Source of the DNA: Idiomarina sp.
GTDB lineage: Bacteria > Pseudomonadota > Gammaproteobacteria > Enterobacterales > Alteromonadaceae
Assembly: GCA_020832105.1 (NCBI GenBank)
Contig: JAFIFH010000052.1
Coordinates: 34,529-98,528 of the forward strand
Direction of reading: 5' to 3'
Length of the DNA stretch: 64,000 nt
The position numbers were made by a program, and so were the translations under genes. How positions within the stretch are numbered: the first letter of the stretch is position 1; each line of letters opens with the position of its first letter. Shown one piece after another: positions 36,273 through 45,937 of this stretch. The notes beneath the pieces are model-generated. The model was not told the origin of the DNA. It saw only the letters and a list, made by a program, of their open reading frames with translations, and searched no databases.

Positions 36273-37459
36273 AACCAGCGCGCCTGCAATGGGTTCACCC
36301 CAAACTGGTAGCACAGCTCGGCAGGCTGGTGAATATCCCATAGCGCCAGATTTGCCTGCATACCCGCTTTGATCTGCCCGCTTGTTTGGCTGCCCAGTGC
36401 CTTCGCTGCGTTCACCGTCATTCCCGCAAGCGCTTCTTCAGGGGTTAACCGAAACAGCGTACAGGCCATATGTAGCATCAGCTGCGCCTGATGAATCGGC
36501 GACGACCCTGGGTTTGCATCTGTGGCAATGGCGATAGGCACACCCGCTTCTCGTAATTGCGTAATCGGTGGATACTTAGTTTCGCGCAAGAAATAGAAAG
36601 CACCGGGGAGTAACACAGCCACCGTGCCAGCTTTAGCCATTGCCGCGATGCCAGCGTCTGACAGATATTCCAGGTGATCCGCTGATAACCCCTGATAGTC
36701 AGCGACTAACTTTGCACCGTCCTGATCACTGAGTTGCTCCGCATGCAGTTTAACCGGTAAGTTAAAGGATTTGGCGGTCATAAACACTTTCTCAGTTTGC
36801 GCTCGGCTAAAACCAATCCGCTCACAAAATACGTCCACCGCGTCCACCAGCCCTTCTTTCAAGGCTGCGGGTAGCATTCTCTCGCACACATAATCAATGT
36901 AACCGTCTGCATCATCTTTGTACTCAATTGGCAGGGCATGAGCAGCGAGGAACGTGGTATGAACTTTTAATGGCAGGGTTTCACCGAGCCGTCGCGCTAC
37001 CCGCAACTGTTTAAGTTCGGTCTCAAGCTCGAGACCATAACCTGATTTAATTTCAATCTCAGTCACTCCCTGATCTATCAAGGCTTTAGCACGCACCAGC
37101 GCAAGGTCAAACAGCTCGTCTTCGCTGGCTGCACGGGTCGCTTTCACCGTCGACAGAATACCTCCGCCGGCCGCGGCGATTTCTTCATAACTGGCACCAT
37201 GTAAGCGCATGGAAAATTCGTTGGCCCGAGAGCCGGCCCAAACCAGGTGGGTGTGGCAGTCAATCAGTCCCGGGGTCAACACGCCACCACCGCCGTCGAA
37301 GCGCTCTGCGTGCTGATAAGTATCGGGCAATTGGTGAATCGGCCCGACCCAGGCGATATTCTGTTGCTCAATGACCACGACAGCGTCGTCGGTCAAGGCA
37401 AAGTCCGAGGCATCAGCTATCGCGGCAACACGCACGTTATGAATTACTTGTATAGACAT
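36242..37459 (-). CDS. hutI: Imidazolonepropionase
   Basis: A 405-residue amidohydrolase that opens 4-imidazolone-5-propanoate to formimidoyl-glutamate, the third step of histidine breakdown. VLTPGLIDCHTHLVWAGSRA near residue 60 carries the HxH metal motif. TEIEIKSGYGLELETELKQL near 138, LHAEQLSDQDGA near 240 and ATDANPGSSPI near 315 are conserved metal or substrate sites. AGGAG lies eight bases before ATG 37459. The gene faces hutC across the operator and overlaps the hutG tail on the other side. Confidence 0.97.
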   Translation of the reverse strand: MSIQVIHNVRVAAIADASDFALTDDAVVVIEQQNIAWVGPIHQLPDTYQHAERFDGGGGVLTPGLIDCHTHLVWAGSRANEFSMRLHGASYEEIAAAGGGILSTVKATRAASEDELFDLALVRAKALIDQGVTEIEIKSGYGLELETELKQLRVARRLGETLPLKVHTTFLAAHALPIEYKDDADGYIDYVCERMLPAALKEGLVDAVDVFCERIGFSRAQTEKVFMTAKSFNLPVKLHAEQLSDQDGAKLVADYQGLSADHLEYLSDAGIAAMAKAGTVAVLLPGAFYFLRETKYPPITQLREAGVPIAIATDANPGSSPIHQAQLMLHMACTLFRLTPEEALAGMTVNAAKALGSQTSGQIKAGMQANLALWDIHQPAELCYQFGVNPLQARWFQGRFSRPNK

Positions 37460-37504
37460 CGGAGCACTCCTAAATTTCTTTTTTTTAACTTATCGCTCAT
37501 GCTA

Positions 37505-37516
37505 TTGTATATACAA
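37505..37516. promoter_or_regulatory. HutC operator in the hutI-hutC divergent gap
   Basis: TTGTATATACAA is a perfect 12-bp palindrome, the core pattern bound by GntR/HutC repressors. It lies 45 bases upstream of hutI and 78 bases upstream of hutC, placed to control both directions. Binding is inferred from known HutC sites. Confidence 0.8.
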
Positions 37517-37594
37517 CATGAAGACAAGTAAGATAGCCTCAGTATAACGTTGATGGCCATTTGGTCTGGGGAAACGCCCCGAGGGTAGGTTACG

Positions 37595-38317
37595 ATGAAA
37601 TATGATCATATAAAGCAGTCGCTGTATCGCAAGATAGAATCAGGTGAATGGCCAGAGCATCACCCGGTGAGTTCAGAAAATAAGCTGGCTGAAGAATTCA
37701 GTGTCAGCCGGATGACCGCCAGGCGTGCACTGCAGGAGCTCTCAGACGAAGGTCTGGTGGTCCGCACACGCGGCGCAGGAACCTTTGTGGCGCCACTTAA
37801 ATCACAGTCCGCGCTGCTCACCATCCGCAATATCGCCGATGAGATCCGCCTGCGTAAGCATCGCCATCACGCGGTTGTGCAACTACTTGAAGACGTTGTC
37901 GCTGAACCTGGCCTCGCAACCCTGTTGCAATTGCCGCAAGGCGCACGCGTATGGCATTCAGTGATCACTCACTTTGAAAATGGTCAGGCGGTGCAGGTAG
38001 AAGACCGTTACGTGAATCCGGTATTGGTACCTGATTACTTAAAGCAGGACTTTACCGCTCACACCCCCCATGAATACCTCTGCGAAGTGACACCTTTAAC
38101 CGAGGCCAGCCATCAAATAGAAGCGGTGTTGCCAAGTAAGCAGCAGCAAATCTGGCTGGAGCTGGCGATGCCAGAGCCTTGCCTGCAGATCCAACGACGC
38201 ACCTGGACCCGTGAAGGCATGGTTAGTCAGGCCGTACTGACCCACCCGGGCAGCCGTTTTCGCTTAGGCGGGCACATGACTTTTAATAAAAAACAACAGA
38301 ATAAACCGAGCCTTTAG
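37595..38317 (+). CDS. hutC: Histidine utilisation repressor HutC (GntR family)
   Basis: A 240-residue regulator. The N-terminal ~70 residues are a GntR winged helix ([18 protein letters not shown], then [16 protein letters not shown] and TRGAGTFVA). The remainder is a UTRA ligand domain ([18 protein letters not shown], then [12 protein letters not shown]), which senses urocanate in known HutC proteins. Urocanate binding releases the repressor from DNA. Placement between hutI and hutU and a palindromic operator in front support the call. A GAGGGTAGG stretch precedes ATG 37595. Confidence 0.95.
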   Translation: MKYDHIKQSLYRKIESGEWPEHHPVSSENKLAEEFSVSRMTARRALQELSDEGLVVRTRGAGTFVAPLKSQSALLTIRNIADEIRLRKHRHHAVVQLLEDVVAEPGLATLLQLPQGARVWHSVITHFENGQAVQVEDRYVNPVLVPDYLKQDFTAHTPHEYLCEVTPLTEASHQIEAVLPSKQQQIWLELAMPEPCLQIQRRTWTREGMVSQAVLTHPGSRFRLGGHMTFNKKQQNKPSL

Positions 38318-38325
38318 GAGTGGTT

Positions 38326-40026
38326 ATGACCAACCCAAGATTTGATAGCAAGCGTGAAATTCGTGCCCCGAGAGGCAGCCAGATCACCGCCAAAAGCTGG
38401 CAGACAGAAGCGGCAAAACGCATGCTGATGAACAATTTGGATCCTGAAGTTGCCGAGCATCCCCAGGGGTTGGTGGTGTACGGCGGGATTGGTCGCGCAG
38501 CGCGTGATTGGCCATGCTTCGATGCCATTGTTGAAGTGCTGGATCGGCTTGAAGATGACGAATCCCTGTTGGTACAAAGCGGCAAACCGGTTGGTGTGTT
38601 CAAAACCCACAGCAACGCACCACGGGTACTGATTGCGAACTCCAACCTGGTGCCAAATTGGGCAACCTGGGAGCATTTTAACGAGCTCGATAAGCAGGGT
38701 TTGATGATGTACGGCCAAATGACTGCGGGTTCTTGGATTTATATTGGTTCACAGGGCATTGTGCAGGGCACCTATGAAACCTTTGGCGCCATTGCCAAGC
38801 AACATTTTGCCGGAGAGCCGGCAGGCAAGTGGGTGCTCACTGGCGGGCTTGGTGGCATGGGTGGCGCGCAGCCATTAGCTGCGACCATGGCTGGATTTTC
38901 GATGCTGGCGTGCGACGTAGATGAAAGTCGCATCGATTTTCGTCTGCGCACCCGTTATGTGGACGTTAAAGCCACTGACCTTGACGATGCATTGGCGAAA
39001 CTGGCCGATGCCAAAGCGGCCGGCAAAGCAATCTCGGTGGGCTTATTAGGCAATGCGGCTGACATTTATGCAGAGTTGGTGGAACGGGATATCACCCCAG
39101 ATGTCGTGACCGACCAGACATCTGCGCACGATCCACTGAATGGCTATTTGCCCCAGGGCTGGACCATGCAACATGCGGCGAAAATGCGCGAAGAAGACAG
39201 TGCTGCGGTAGTGAAAGCGGCCAAACAGTCGATGGCGGTGCAGGTTCGCGCAATGCTGACGATGCAGGACTGTGGTGCCGCGGTGGTCGATTATGGCAAC
39301 AATATTCGGCAGATGGCGAAAGACGAAGGGGTGAGCAACGCCTTTGATTTCCCAGGCTTTGTGCCGGCCTATATTCGCCCGCTGTTCTGTGAAGGGATTG
39401 GACCATTTCGCTGGGTAGCTTTATCGGGTGACCCGGAAGATATCTACAAAACCGACGCTAAAGTGAAAGAACTCATTCCGGATGATGCCCATTTGCATAA
39501 CTGGCTTGATATGGCCAGAGAACGGATTGAGTTTCAGGGCTTGCCAGCGCGGATCTGCTGGATTGGCCTGAAAGACCGTGCACGTATCGCCCGCGCTTTT
39601 AACGAGATGGTCAAAAGTGGTGAACTCAAAGCACCTATCGTGATTGGTCGTGACCACCTGGACTCTGGCTCAGTGGCTAGCCCGAACCGTGAAACCGAAG
39701 CCATGCTTGACGGCTCCGACGCTGTGTCTGACTGGCCACTGTTGAACGCATTATTAAGTACAGCTGGTGGCGCAACCTGGGTCAGTCTGCACCATGGCGG
39801 CGGCGTCGGTATGGGCTATTCACAGCACTCTGGGGTGGTGATTGTCGCCGATGGCACCGACGAAGCGGACGCACGCCTGGCGCGGGTATTGTGGAATGAC
39901 CCTGCAACGGGTGTGATGCGCCATGCCGATGCTGGCTACGACATTGCAAAGCAATGTGCAGTTGAACAAGGCCTTGATTTACCGATGATACAAGCAGCAT
40001 CTAACGCTAAAGTGAGTAACCTATGA
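38326..40026 (+). CDS. hutU: Urocanate hydratase
   Basis: A 566-residue NAD+-dependent enzyme turning urocanate into imidazolone propionate. Conserved blocks include [20 protein letters not shown] near residue 38, [20 protein letters not shown] near 125, [14 protein letters not shown] near 170 (NAD-binding loop) and [17 protein letters not shown] near 485. The frame could start at GTG 38320, but ATG 38326 has AGGAG five bases before it and matches the family. The stop overlaps the hutH start (ATGA), so they are translationally coupled. Confidence 0.97.
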   Translation: MTNPRFDSKREIRAPRGSQITAKSWQTEAAKRMLMNNLDPEVAEHPQGLVVYGGIGRAARDWPCFDAIVEVLDRLEDDESLLVQSGKPVGVFKTHSNAPRVLIANSNLVPNWATWEHFNELDKQGLMMYGQMTAGSWIYIGSQGIVQGTYETFGAIAKQHFAGEPAGKWVLTGGLGGMGGAQPLAATMAGFSMLACDVDESRIDFRLRTRYVDVKATDLDDALAKLADAKAAGKAISVGLLGNAADIYAELVERDITPDVVTDQTSAHDPLNGYLPQGWTMQHAAKMREEDSAAVVKAAKQSMAVQVRAMLTMQDCGAAVVDYGNNIRQMAKDEGVSNAFDFPGFVPAYIRPLFCEGIGPFRWVALSGDPEDIYKTDAKVKELIPDDAHLHNWLDMARERIEFQGLPARICWIGLKDRARIARAFNEMVKSGELKAPIVIGRDHLDSGSVASPNRETEAMLDGSDAVSDWPLLNALLSTAGGATWVSLHHGGGVGMGYSQHSGVVIVADGTDEADARLARVLWNDPATGVMRHADAGYDIAKQCAVEQGLDLPMIQAASNAKVSNL

Positions 40027-41549
40027 TAGATTTTTCGCTTCAACCTGGTGAACTGACTTTAAGTCAGTTGCGTCAGTTCGATCGCCAGCCGGTGGCACTG
40101 AGTCTTGATGCTGCGACCCGCGACAACATTGCTAAAGCAGCCGACACCGTCGCGGACGTGCTTGCCCAAGGGCGTGTTGTATATGGCATTAACACCGGTT
40201 TCGGTTTACTTGCCAACACGCGGATCAAGCCAGAAGAGCTAACCGAACTGCAACGCAAAATTGTTTTGTCCCATGCGGCGGGCGTTGGCAAATTCATGAA
40301 AGACGAGGTTGTGCGCCTGATGCTGGTGCTGAAGATCAACTCGTTGGCACGAGGCTTCTCGGGTGTACGTTTAGTGGTCATGGACGCATTAATTGCCTTG
40401 CTCAACAATGAAGTCTATCCGTGTATCCCGGAGAAGGGCTCAGTGGGTGCCAGCGGCGATCTCGCGCCCCTTGCTCACCTGGTGTTACCGCTCTTAGGTG
40501 AAGGGAAAGTACGTTATAAAGGCGAAGTGATGAGCTCTGCTGAAGGACTGAAACACGCCGGCCTTGAGCCGATGGAGCTGGCACCGAAAGAAGGTCTGGC
40601 GCTCTTGAACGGGACCCAGGCATCCACTGCACTGGCCTTGCATGGGGCATTCGCGATTGAAGATATGTTTAACGGCGCGTTGCTTACCGGGGCGTTGAGT
40701 GTCGAGGCAGCACTGGGGTCACGCGCGCCCTTTGATGCGCGTATCCATGCGGTCCGCGGCCAGCCGGGCCAGATAGAGGTTGCGGCAGCACTGCGCGAGA
40801 TCCTCGGTAGCGAAAGCGAAATTGGTGAGTCGCACGAGAATTGTGGCAAAGTTCAGGACCCCTACTCGTTGCGTTGCCAGCCTCAGGTGATGGGTGCAAT
40901 CTACGACCAGCTATGTTTTAACGCCGGTGTACTTGAGCGCGAAGCAAACGGTGTGACGGACAACCCGCTGGTATTTGCTGATGACAACGATATTTTGTCT
41001 GGCGGTAACTTCCATGCTGAACCTGTGGCATTGGCAGCAGACTCACTGGCAATCGCATGTAGCGAAATTGGAAGTTTGTCTGAGCGGCGCATGGCGTTGT
41101 TGATTGACCAGAACCTAAGTAACTTACCGCCCTTTCTGGTGGAGAACGGTGGTGTGAACTCTGGCTTTATGCTGGCGCAGGTGACCGCGGCGGCGCTGGC
41201 GTCTGAAAACAAAAGTCTTGCCCATCCAGCTTCCGTAGATAGCCTGCCAACGTCAGCAAACCAGGAAGACCACGTGTCGATGGCAACCTTCGCTGCGCGT
41301 CGCTTGCAGGATATTGCAGAAAATACAGCGCATATTCTGGCGGTGGAACTACTTGCTGCGGCACAGGGCGTTGATTTCCGGCGTCCGCTGAAAAGTTCGC
41401 CAACGCTGGAAACCGTGCATGGCATCGTGCGCCGGGAAGTGAGCTTCTATAGTGAAGACCGCTATTTCTCGCCGGACATCGAAGCCATCGGTCGTTTGCT
41501 ATTAAGCGGTGAACTGACGCCATTGGTTAAGCTTGGGCCGTCTTGCTGA
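40023..41549 (+). CDS. hutH: Histidine ammonia-lyase
   Basis: A 508-residue lyase that removes ammonia from histidine to give urocanate, the first Hut step. Ala143-Ser144-Gly145 in [15 protein letters not shown] cyclise to form the MIO electrophile. [11 protein letters not shown] near residue 54 carries the catalytic Tyr, and [15 protein letters not shown] and [20 protein letters not shown] (about residue 273) follow. Length equals that of Pseudomonas HutH (about 510). It is the last gene of hutC-hutU-hutH; a REP-like pair starts 20 bases after the stop. Confidence 0.98.
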   Translation: MIDFSLQPGELTLSQLRQFDRQPVALSLDAATRDNIAKAADTVADVLAQGRVVYGINTGFGLLANTRIKPEELTELQRKIVLSHAAGVGKFMKDEVVRLMLVLKINSLARGFSGVRLVVMDALIALLNNEVYPCIPEKGSVGASGDLAPLAHLVLPLLGEGKVRYKGEVMSSAEGLKHAGLEPMELAPKEGLALLNGTQASTALALHGAFAIEDMFNGALLTGALSVEAALGSRAPFDARIHAVRGQPGQIEVAAALREILGSESEIGESHENCGKVQDPYSLRCQPQVMGAIYDQLCFNAGVLEREANGVTDNPLVFADDNDILSGGNFHAEPVALAADSLAIACSEIGSLSERRMALLIDQNLSNLPPFLVENGGVNSGFMLAQVTAAALASENKSLAHPASVDSLPTSANQEDHVSMATFAARRLQDIAENTAHILAVELLAAAQGVDFRRPLKSSPTLETVHGIVRREVSFYSEDRYFSPDIEAIGRLLLSGELTPLVKLGPSC

Positions 41550-41568
41550 TGACCGTGGGTGGGGTTTC

Positions 41569-41628
41569 GTAGGGCAGGTTTCACCTGCCGCCGCGCCATT
41601 GGTTAACGTCAGGCGCAGCCTGACTTAC
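41569..41628. repeat. REP-like pair in inverted orientation, supplying the yiiD stop
   Basis: The plus copy reads GTAG then GGCAGG-tttca-CCTGCC, a diverged hairpin. The minus copy reads GTAA then GTCAGGC-tgc-GCCTGAC, close to the copies near metL. The two face each other with about 15 bases between. The TAA of the minus copy's GTAA (41627-41625) is the yiiD stop codon. The spacer shares GGTTAACGTCAGGCG with the pair near 21,170. Confidence 0.8.
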
Positions 41629-42530
41629 GACCGATTCGCCTTAACCACGTAGCGGCCATTGAAATAGGCCACCGGGGTATCTTGGTCGAACAAGGTGACA
41701 TCAACGTTGAGGTGCGCATTTTTACCTTTACGCAAAAGCTGCATGTTGCCGTGCATGTCATCAAGTTCCACCACCGCTCGTGGTTCACTAGCTAAAGGCT
41801 TAAGGTATTTAATTGAGCCTTCGGCTAGCACCACCGCACCTTCCAGCTCTTTTTCCTGCAGCTGCAATTGCACCATGCCCCATCCGGTCAGGGTAGCCAG
41901 GGAATAAACACTGCCTGCGAACATGGTGTCATGCACATTCACATTACGCGCAAGATTCGCGCGGGTTTCCAGCATGCGCCCGGTATACTGAAAAATACGA
42001 ATGCCCATGGCGTCGCTGATTGGAATCTGATTTTGCCAGGTTTGCTGTAGGTCATTGCACCATTGCGGACGATAAATAATATGATTGGTGGCATCGATAT
42101 ACTTAACCAGCTGATGCTCCGCCATGGCATTTTTAACCGTGTCCGCCTCTTCTTTCAGCTGATACCCACATTTTAAATAAAAGCCCAGCGTCGTGTCGCG
42201 TGAATTGATGATCACCCGTGTCGCGCCCTGATCCCGTGCCAGCAGTTCAAGAAACTGAATAATACGAACCCCATGCCCCTCGCCCTGCAGATTGGGCATA
42301 ACGGCCATAAAGCGGATCTGGGCTTCTTCGGGGCTATTAAAATGCAGGCGACCAATGCCAATCGCATGCTGCTGTTCATCCATGAGCATGCAGTGCTCAC
42401 TCACCTGATCGTATTCGTCTTGTTCTGAGCCACGTGGGCGTTTGAAAGGTTTACGCAGGACCTCCCAACGCAGTTGGTAGTATGCATCGAGTTCTTGCTG
42501 AGAGGTTGGCCGAATAATGGTGTATTGCAT
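41625..42530 (-). CDS. yiiD: YiiD-type fused GNAT acyltransferase / thioesterase-fold protein
   Basis: A 301-residue two-domain protein. Residues ~1-140 are a GNAT domain (LRWEVLRKPFKRPRGSEQDE, then IRFMAVMPNLQGEGHGVRII and FYLKCGYQL). Residues ~150-301 are a hotdog-fold YiiD_C domain (IFQYTGRMLETRANLARNVN, then DTMFAGSVYSLATLTGWGMV). In E. coli YiiD is linked to fatty-acid synthesis initiation. Dtd and yihY lie nearby in the same order as in E. coli. The frame reaches 42572, but ATG 42530 follows AGGAAG and is preferred. The stop codon falls within a REP-like repeat. Confidence 0.9.
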   Translation of the reverse strand: MQYTIIRPTSQQELDAYYQLRWEVLRKPFKRPRGSEQDEYDQVSEHCMLMDEQQHAIGIGRLHFNSPEEAQIRFMAVMPNLQGEGHGVRIIQFLELLARDQGATRVIINSRDTTLGFYLKCGYQLKEEADTVKNAMAEHQLVKYIDATNHIIYRPQWCNDLQQTWQNQIPISDAMGIRIFQYTGRMLETRANLARNVNVHDTMFAGSVYSLATLTGWGMVQLQLQEKELEGAVVLAEGSIKYLKPLASEPRAVVELDDMHGNMQLLRKGKNAHLNVDVTLFDQDTPVAYFNGRYVVKANRS

Positions 42531-42596
42531 AGCTTCCTGATTATCATTGAATGCCGTAAACTGACTATCCAAGAATTTTATCTGGATACCCTAACT

Positions 42597-43334
42597 TTGC
42601 TACAGGCAGCTGACTTTGAGCGCGAGCTTCTCACCGCCAATATTACCTATCTGACTGATAACTCAGACGTTAGAGTAGTCATTTTGGAGAATCAAGCCTA
42701 CCGCTTCATGCTCATGCACGGAACTTTGCAAAGTGTGATGAGCTTAGCACAGCCCCAGACGATAGTCTTTGCGCACCAGCAAGTCATGTTACGCCCGCTG
42801 GCTGAACTAGCGGCTGGCAGTTGTGTGCTTGAGCTTGGCCTTGGTGGGGGCAGTGCTGTGCGCTATGCAAAACACTACAACTATGCATTAAACTGGACTA
42901 GTGTTGAGCATAATAGTGAAGTGGTGAATTTATTCTGGGATTACTTTGATCCAGTGTCGCTTGCGCCCCATACTCAACTACAACATCAGATAGAGCTGGC
43001 AGACAGCCACGCTTACCTGAGCCAATTACCTGCGACGCGTAAGTTTGAGCTGATTCTATGCGATGTCTATGATGAGCTAGGCTATGGGTTACTTAGCTTA
43101 TGCGCAGACCACCTTAGCGCCGGGGGCATGTTGGTGGTCAATTGGTTGCCGCATATGCAGCCTCAGGGTGCGGAAAGTGATAGTTTTTTTAGCACGCTGG
43201 CTGAGCGAATGCATTTAGATCACGAGGTTATCACCGTGCCCGGGTTCGCCAACCAGATTCATCGCCTGCAACGGCGCTCAACTAAACCAGCGCAATGTGT
43301 ACCGGCGGATAGCCCAGTGCAAGGAGTATTATGA
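42597..43334 (+). CDS. Spermidine-synthase-like methyltransferase-fold protein
   Basis: A protein of about 245 residues with a Rossmann fold. CVLELGLGGGSAVRYAKHYN is the SAM or decarboxylated-SAM binding loop, WTSVEHNSEVVNLFWDYF carries the acidic strand-2 end, and ELADSHAYLSQL then FELILCDVYDE match the spermidine synthase family. It is shorter than SpeE (about 285) at the N-terminus, so the function may differ. The start is unclear: the open frame goes back into antisense of yiiD, no ATG is available, and TTG 42597 is a guess (a CTG or ATT slightly upstream is possible). Its stop overlaps the yihY start (ATGA). Confidence 0.7.
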   Translation: MLQAADFERELLTANITYLTDNSDVRVVILENQAYRFMLMHGTLQSVMSLAQPQTIVFAHQQVMLRPLAELAAGSCVLELGLGGGSAVRYAKHYNYALNWTSVEHNSEVVNLFWDYFDPVSLAPHTQLQHQIELADSHAYLSQLPATRKFELILCDVYDELGYGLLSLCADHLSAGGMLVVNWLPHMQPQGAESDSFFSTLAERMHLDHEVITVPGFANQIHRLQRRSTKPAQCVPADSPVQGVL

Positions 43335-44254
43335 TTAACTGGCATCGACAGAAAATTCTTCTCTTTGGGGGTGGCAAACATGCATACAAGCTCGGCAAAA
43401 CTTTTGTCGAACGCTGCCTGGAAGATAAGGTAACTGTGACTGCTGGTCATTTAACCTATGTGACTATGCTTTCCATTGTGCCATTGATGGCCGTGACAGT
43501 TGCGGTCATGGCGAGCATGCCAGCGTTCGAGGGCATTCGCCAAACGATGCAAGACCTGGTGCTGGACAATTTGGTGCCCTCTACCGGGGAAGCATTGGAA
43601 GACTATTTCGGAACCTTTGTTGAGAACGCCAGGCAACTTTCTGCCATCGGTGTGAGCTTCTTGTTTGTCGTTGCTATCATGCTGATGAGCAACATTGATA
43701 AGTCTCTCAACCGGATTTGGCGCGTGCATAAAAAGCGCCGCTTTGTGGTGTCGCTGGCAGTCTATTGGATGATCCTGACTCTGGGGCCAATTTTAATAGG
43801 CCTCAGTATTGGCGCGAGCTCCTACCTTATGGCATTAACCGCTGCCGCCGATGTGTACGTGCGTGGGTTAAATTCCTTAATGTTGACGTTATTGCCGGTC
43901 ATTTCTACCACCGTCGCTTTCTTACTCGTGTATGTACTGGTGCCCAACAAAGTCGTAAAAATACGCTACGCGATATGGGGGGCATTGGTCGCCGCAGTGC
44001 TATTTGAACTGGCGAAAAACGGATTCGGCCTGTATTTGCAGTACTTTCCTACCTACGAACGTGTCTACGGCGCTGTGGCTACTATCCCGATTCTAATCGT
44101 CTGGATATACCTGTCATGGAATATTATTCTGATTGGTGCCGAAGTAGTCGCGACGGTTGAGGAATACATGGGGGCTGACGATGAGCTTAGCGAGGCAGAA
44201 AAGCGTGATCCCGACTCTGACCATGAGCATCCCATAAATCAGGACATACCATAG
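43331..44254 (+). CDS. yihY: YihY family inner-membrane protein (UPF0761)
   Basis: A 307-residue protein with about six membrane helices. AGHLTYVTMLSIVPLMAVTV near residue 38 is the family signature; LMSNIDKSLNRIWRV and the late AIWGALVAAVLFELAKNGFG, then YAVATIPILIVWIYLSWN-like residues (GAVATIPILIVWIYLSW) agree with YihY/BrkB proteins. It was once called RNase BN, which is now known to be wrong; its role is unknown. It is coupled to the upstream gene and is followed by dtd, as in E. coli. Confidence 0.93.
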   Translation: MINWHRQKILLFGGGKHAYKLGKTFVERCLEDKVTVTAGHLTYVTMLSIVPLMAVTVAVMASMPAFEGIRQTMQDLVLDNLVPSTGEALEDYFGTFVENARQLSAIGVSFLFVVAIMLMSNIDKSLNRIWRVHKKRRFVVSLAVYWMILTLGPILIGLSIGASSYLMALTAAADVYVRGLNSLMLTLLPVISTTVAFLLVYVLVPNKVVKIRYAIWGALVAAVLFELAKNGFGLYLQYFPTYERVYGAVATIPILIVWIYLSWNIILIGAEVVATVEEYMGADDELSEAEKRDPDSDHEHPINQDIP

Positions 44255-44275
44255 AAAAATGGGTTGTAGGTAGAT

Positions 44276-44713
44276 ATGAAAGCACTTATTCAACGGGTTA
44301 GCGAAGCTCGGGTGGTGGTTGCAGGTGACGTTGTCGGTGAGATTGGGCAAGGTCTGTTGGTACTCCTTGGGGTTGAAAAGCCCGACACCGAGGCTGAGGC
44401 AAAGAAGCTGGCTCAGCGTGTGGTTGGCTATCGAGTGTTTGCCGACGACGAGGATAAAATGAATCTGGACGTTCGGGATATTCAAGGCTCATTGCTGGTG
44501 GTGTCGCAGTTCACCCTCGCTGCAGATACGCATAAAGGACGGCGGCCGAGCTTTTCCAGCGCGGCCTTACCCGAACAGGCGTTGAGCCTGTATCAGAAAT
44601 TTTGTGACCATGCAGCACTTGCCGATGTTCATGTGCAAACCGGCGAGTTTGGCGCAAATATGCAGGTTCATTTGGTCAATGACGGACCTGTGACGTTCGA
44701 GCTTAGGGTTTAA
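44276..44713 (+). CDS. dtd: D-aminoacyl-tRNA deacylase
   Basis: A 145-residue enzyme that removes D-amino acids from tRNA and so protects translation. [15 protein letters not shown] is the usual start. [20 protein letters not shown] near residue 76 holds the conserved SQFTL and active-site region, and the Gly-Pro motif ([11 protein letters not shown]) that excludes L-amino acids is at the C-terminus. Length equals E. coli Dtd (145). It lies 21 bases after yihY. Confidence 0.97.
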   Translation: MKALIQRVSEARVVVAGDVVGEIGQGLLVLLGVEKPDTEAEAKKLAQRVVGYRVFADDEDKMNLDVRDIQGSLLVVSQFTLAADTHKGRRPSFSSAALPEQALSLYQKFCDHAALADVHVQTGEFGANMQVHLVNDGPVTFELRV

Positions 44714-44784
44714 CCTGACGACGCTGAACCTTTCAGTCTGTCAACGCGTAACGCTAGTACCACCCTTACTTAAAGCGACTTGCG

Positions 44785-45510
44785 ATGCACTATCTCATTA
44801 TTGGGGCCAGCGGCGGCTTAGGCCAGGCGCTGCTTCAGCACTACGCGAAAAGCCTGGCGCAGGGCGAGCTTACTCAGTTAAGTGCGATGAGCCGCCAGGC
44901 AAGGCCTGCGGGCTTAGACGACACTATTTCCTGGTATCAGGTCAACGGAGATTTGAGCGACTATCAGCAGGTCTTTACCCAACTTGAAGCCGAGCAAGCC
45001 GTGCTGCACGGCGTTGTGTCTACCATTGGCTGGCTTCATCAAGGGGACTGGCAGCCCGAACGGCGCATTGAAGCACTGGACGAGGCACAACTGAACGCGT
45101 ATTTCGCAGTGAACGCAACCCTGCCGATTATGCTCCTGCAAGGGCTCAAGCCAATACTGGCCAGGAAAGAGCCAGCCTTTGTCGCTCAGCTTGGCGCGAA
45201 AGTTGGCAGTATCAGCGACAACCAGCTCGGGGGTTGGTATGGCTATCGTGCGTCAAAGGCGGCGCTGAATATGCTGTTTAAGACCGCGGCCATTGAGTTT
45301 AAACGCACTCATAAAAAACTGTCACTTGCAGTGATTCACCCGGGCACGACCGATACTGAACTGTCGAAACCCTTCCAGCAGCGTATTGCCGATGGCAAAC
45401 TATTCTCCGCTGAGCAGAGTGCTGCACGCATTGCCCAGGTGATTAACAATCTCGACCCGAGTGACAGCGGCGGCTTCTGGTTTTGGGACGGGAGCCGACT
45501 ACCTTATTAG
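44785..45510 (+). CDS. Short-chain dehydrogenase/reductase family protein
   Basis: A 241-residue SDR enzyme. IIGASGGLGQALLQHYA near residue 5 is the nucleotide-binding loop, and YGYRASKAALNMLFKTAAIE near 152 gives the catalytic YxxxK (Tyr154, Lys158) with an upstream Ser (VGSISDNQLGG). HPGTTDTELSKPF near 188 fits the C-factor/CsgA-like subgroup. The substrate is unknown. It stands 71 bases after dtd and may have its own promoter. Confidence 0.88.
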   Translation: MHYLIIGASGGLGQALLQHYAKSLAQGELTQLSAMSRQARPAGLDDTISWYQVNGDLSDYQQVFTQLEAEQAVLHGVVSTIGWLHQGDWQPERRIEALDEAQLNAYFAVNATLPIMLLQGLKPILARKEPAFVAQLGAKVGSISDNQLGGWYGYRASKAALNMLFKTAAIEFKRTHKKLSLAVIHPGTTDTELSKPFQQRIADGKLFSAEQSAARIAQVINNLDPSDSGGFWFWDGSRLPY

Positions 45511-45585
45511 TGAGCGATTTTGGGCTTGCCGTGGGTGCTAAAAAGGTTCATGCTCCTACATAATAATAACAACCAGGTACATACC

Positions 45586-45858
45586 ATGAACTATTTTTTA
45601 GCTGTCATTTGTCCGCCGGTGTCGGTGTTTTTAAGTGGCGGACGACTCCATGTCATTCTTAGCCTCGCATTGTTTATTGCAGCTATCTGGTCGCTTTCGG
45701 CGGCGAACACCGGCGTGTTTATGGGTGGATACGCCGCAGGCCCAGTACTCTATGTTTTCGCCATTATTCACGCCTTTGTGCTGAGCCACCGCTTTTATCA
45801 AAAGAAAAGTGGCCAGACCCATCCTCATCGTGGCACCGATACCCAATCTAAATTGTAA
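45586..45858 (+). CDS. Small YqaE/Pmp3-like membrane protein
   Basis: A 90-residue protein with two hydrophobic segments. MNYFLAVICPPVSVFLSGG resembles the Pmp3/YqaE (UPF0057) start, in which a Pro-Pro pair sits in the first helix; the second segment is GPVLYVFAIIHAFVLSH. The charged tail is His/Lys/Thr rich. The frame extends to 45520, but ATG 45586 with AGGT before it fits the family. Members are linked to membrane potential and stress, but no function is proven here. Confidence 0.65.
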   Translation: MNYFLAVICPPVSVFLSGGRLHVILSLALFIAAIWSLSAANTGVFMGGYAAGPVLYVFAIIHAFVLSHRFYQKKSGQTHPHRGTDTQSKL

Positions 45859-45937
45859 AGATGAAGTAAAATCAACGGCTTCCGTAGCAGCTAGTGGGTA
45901 GACTATCGAAAGTATCAGACTTTGCTAAGGAAGCAAA

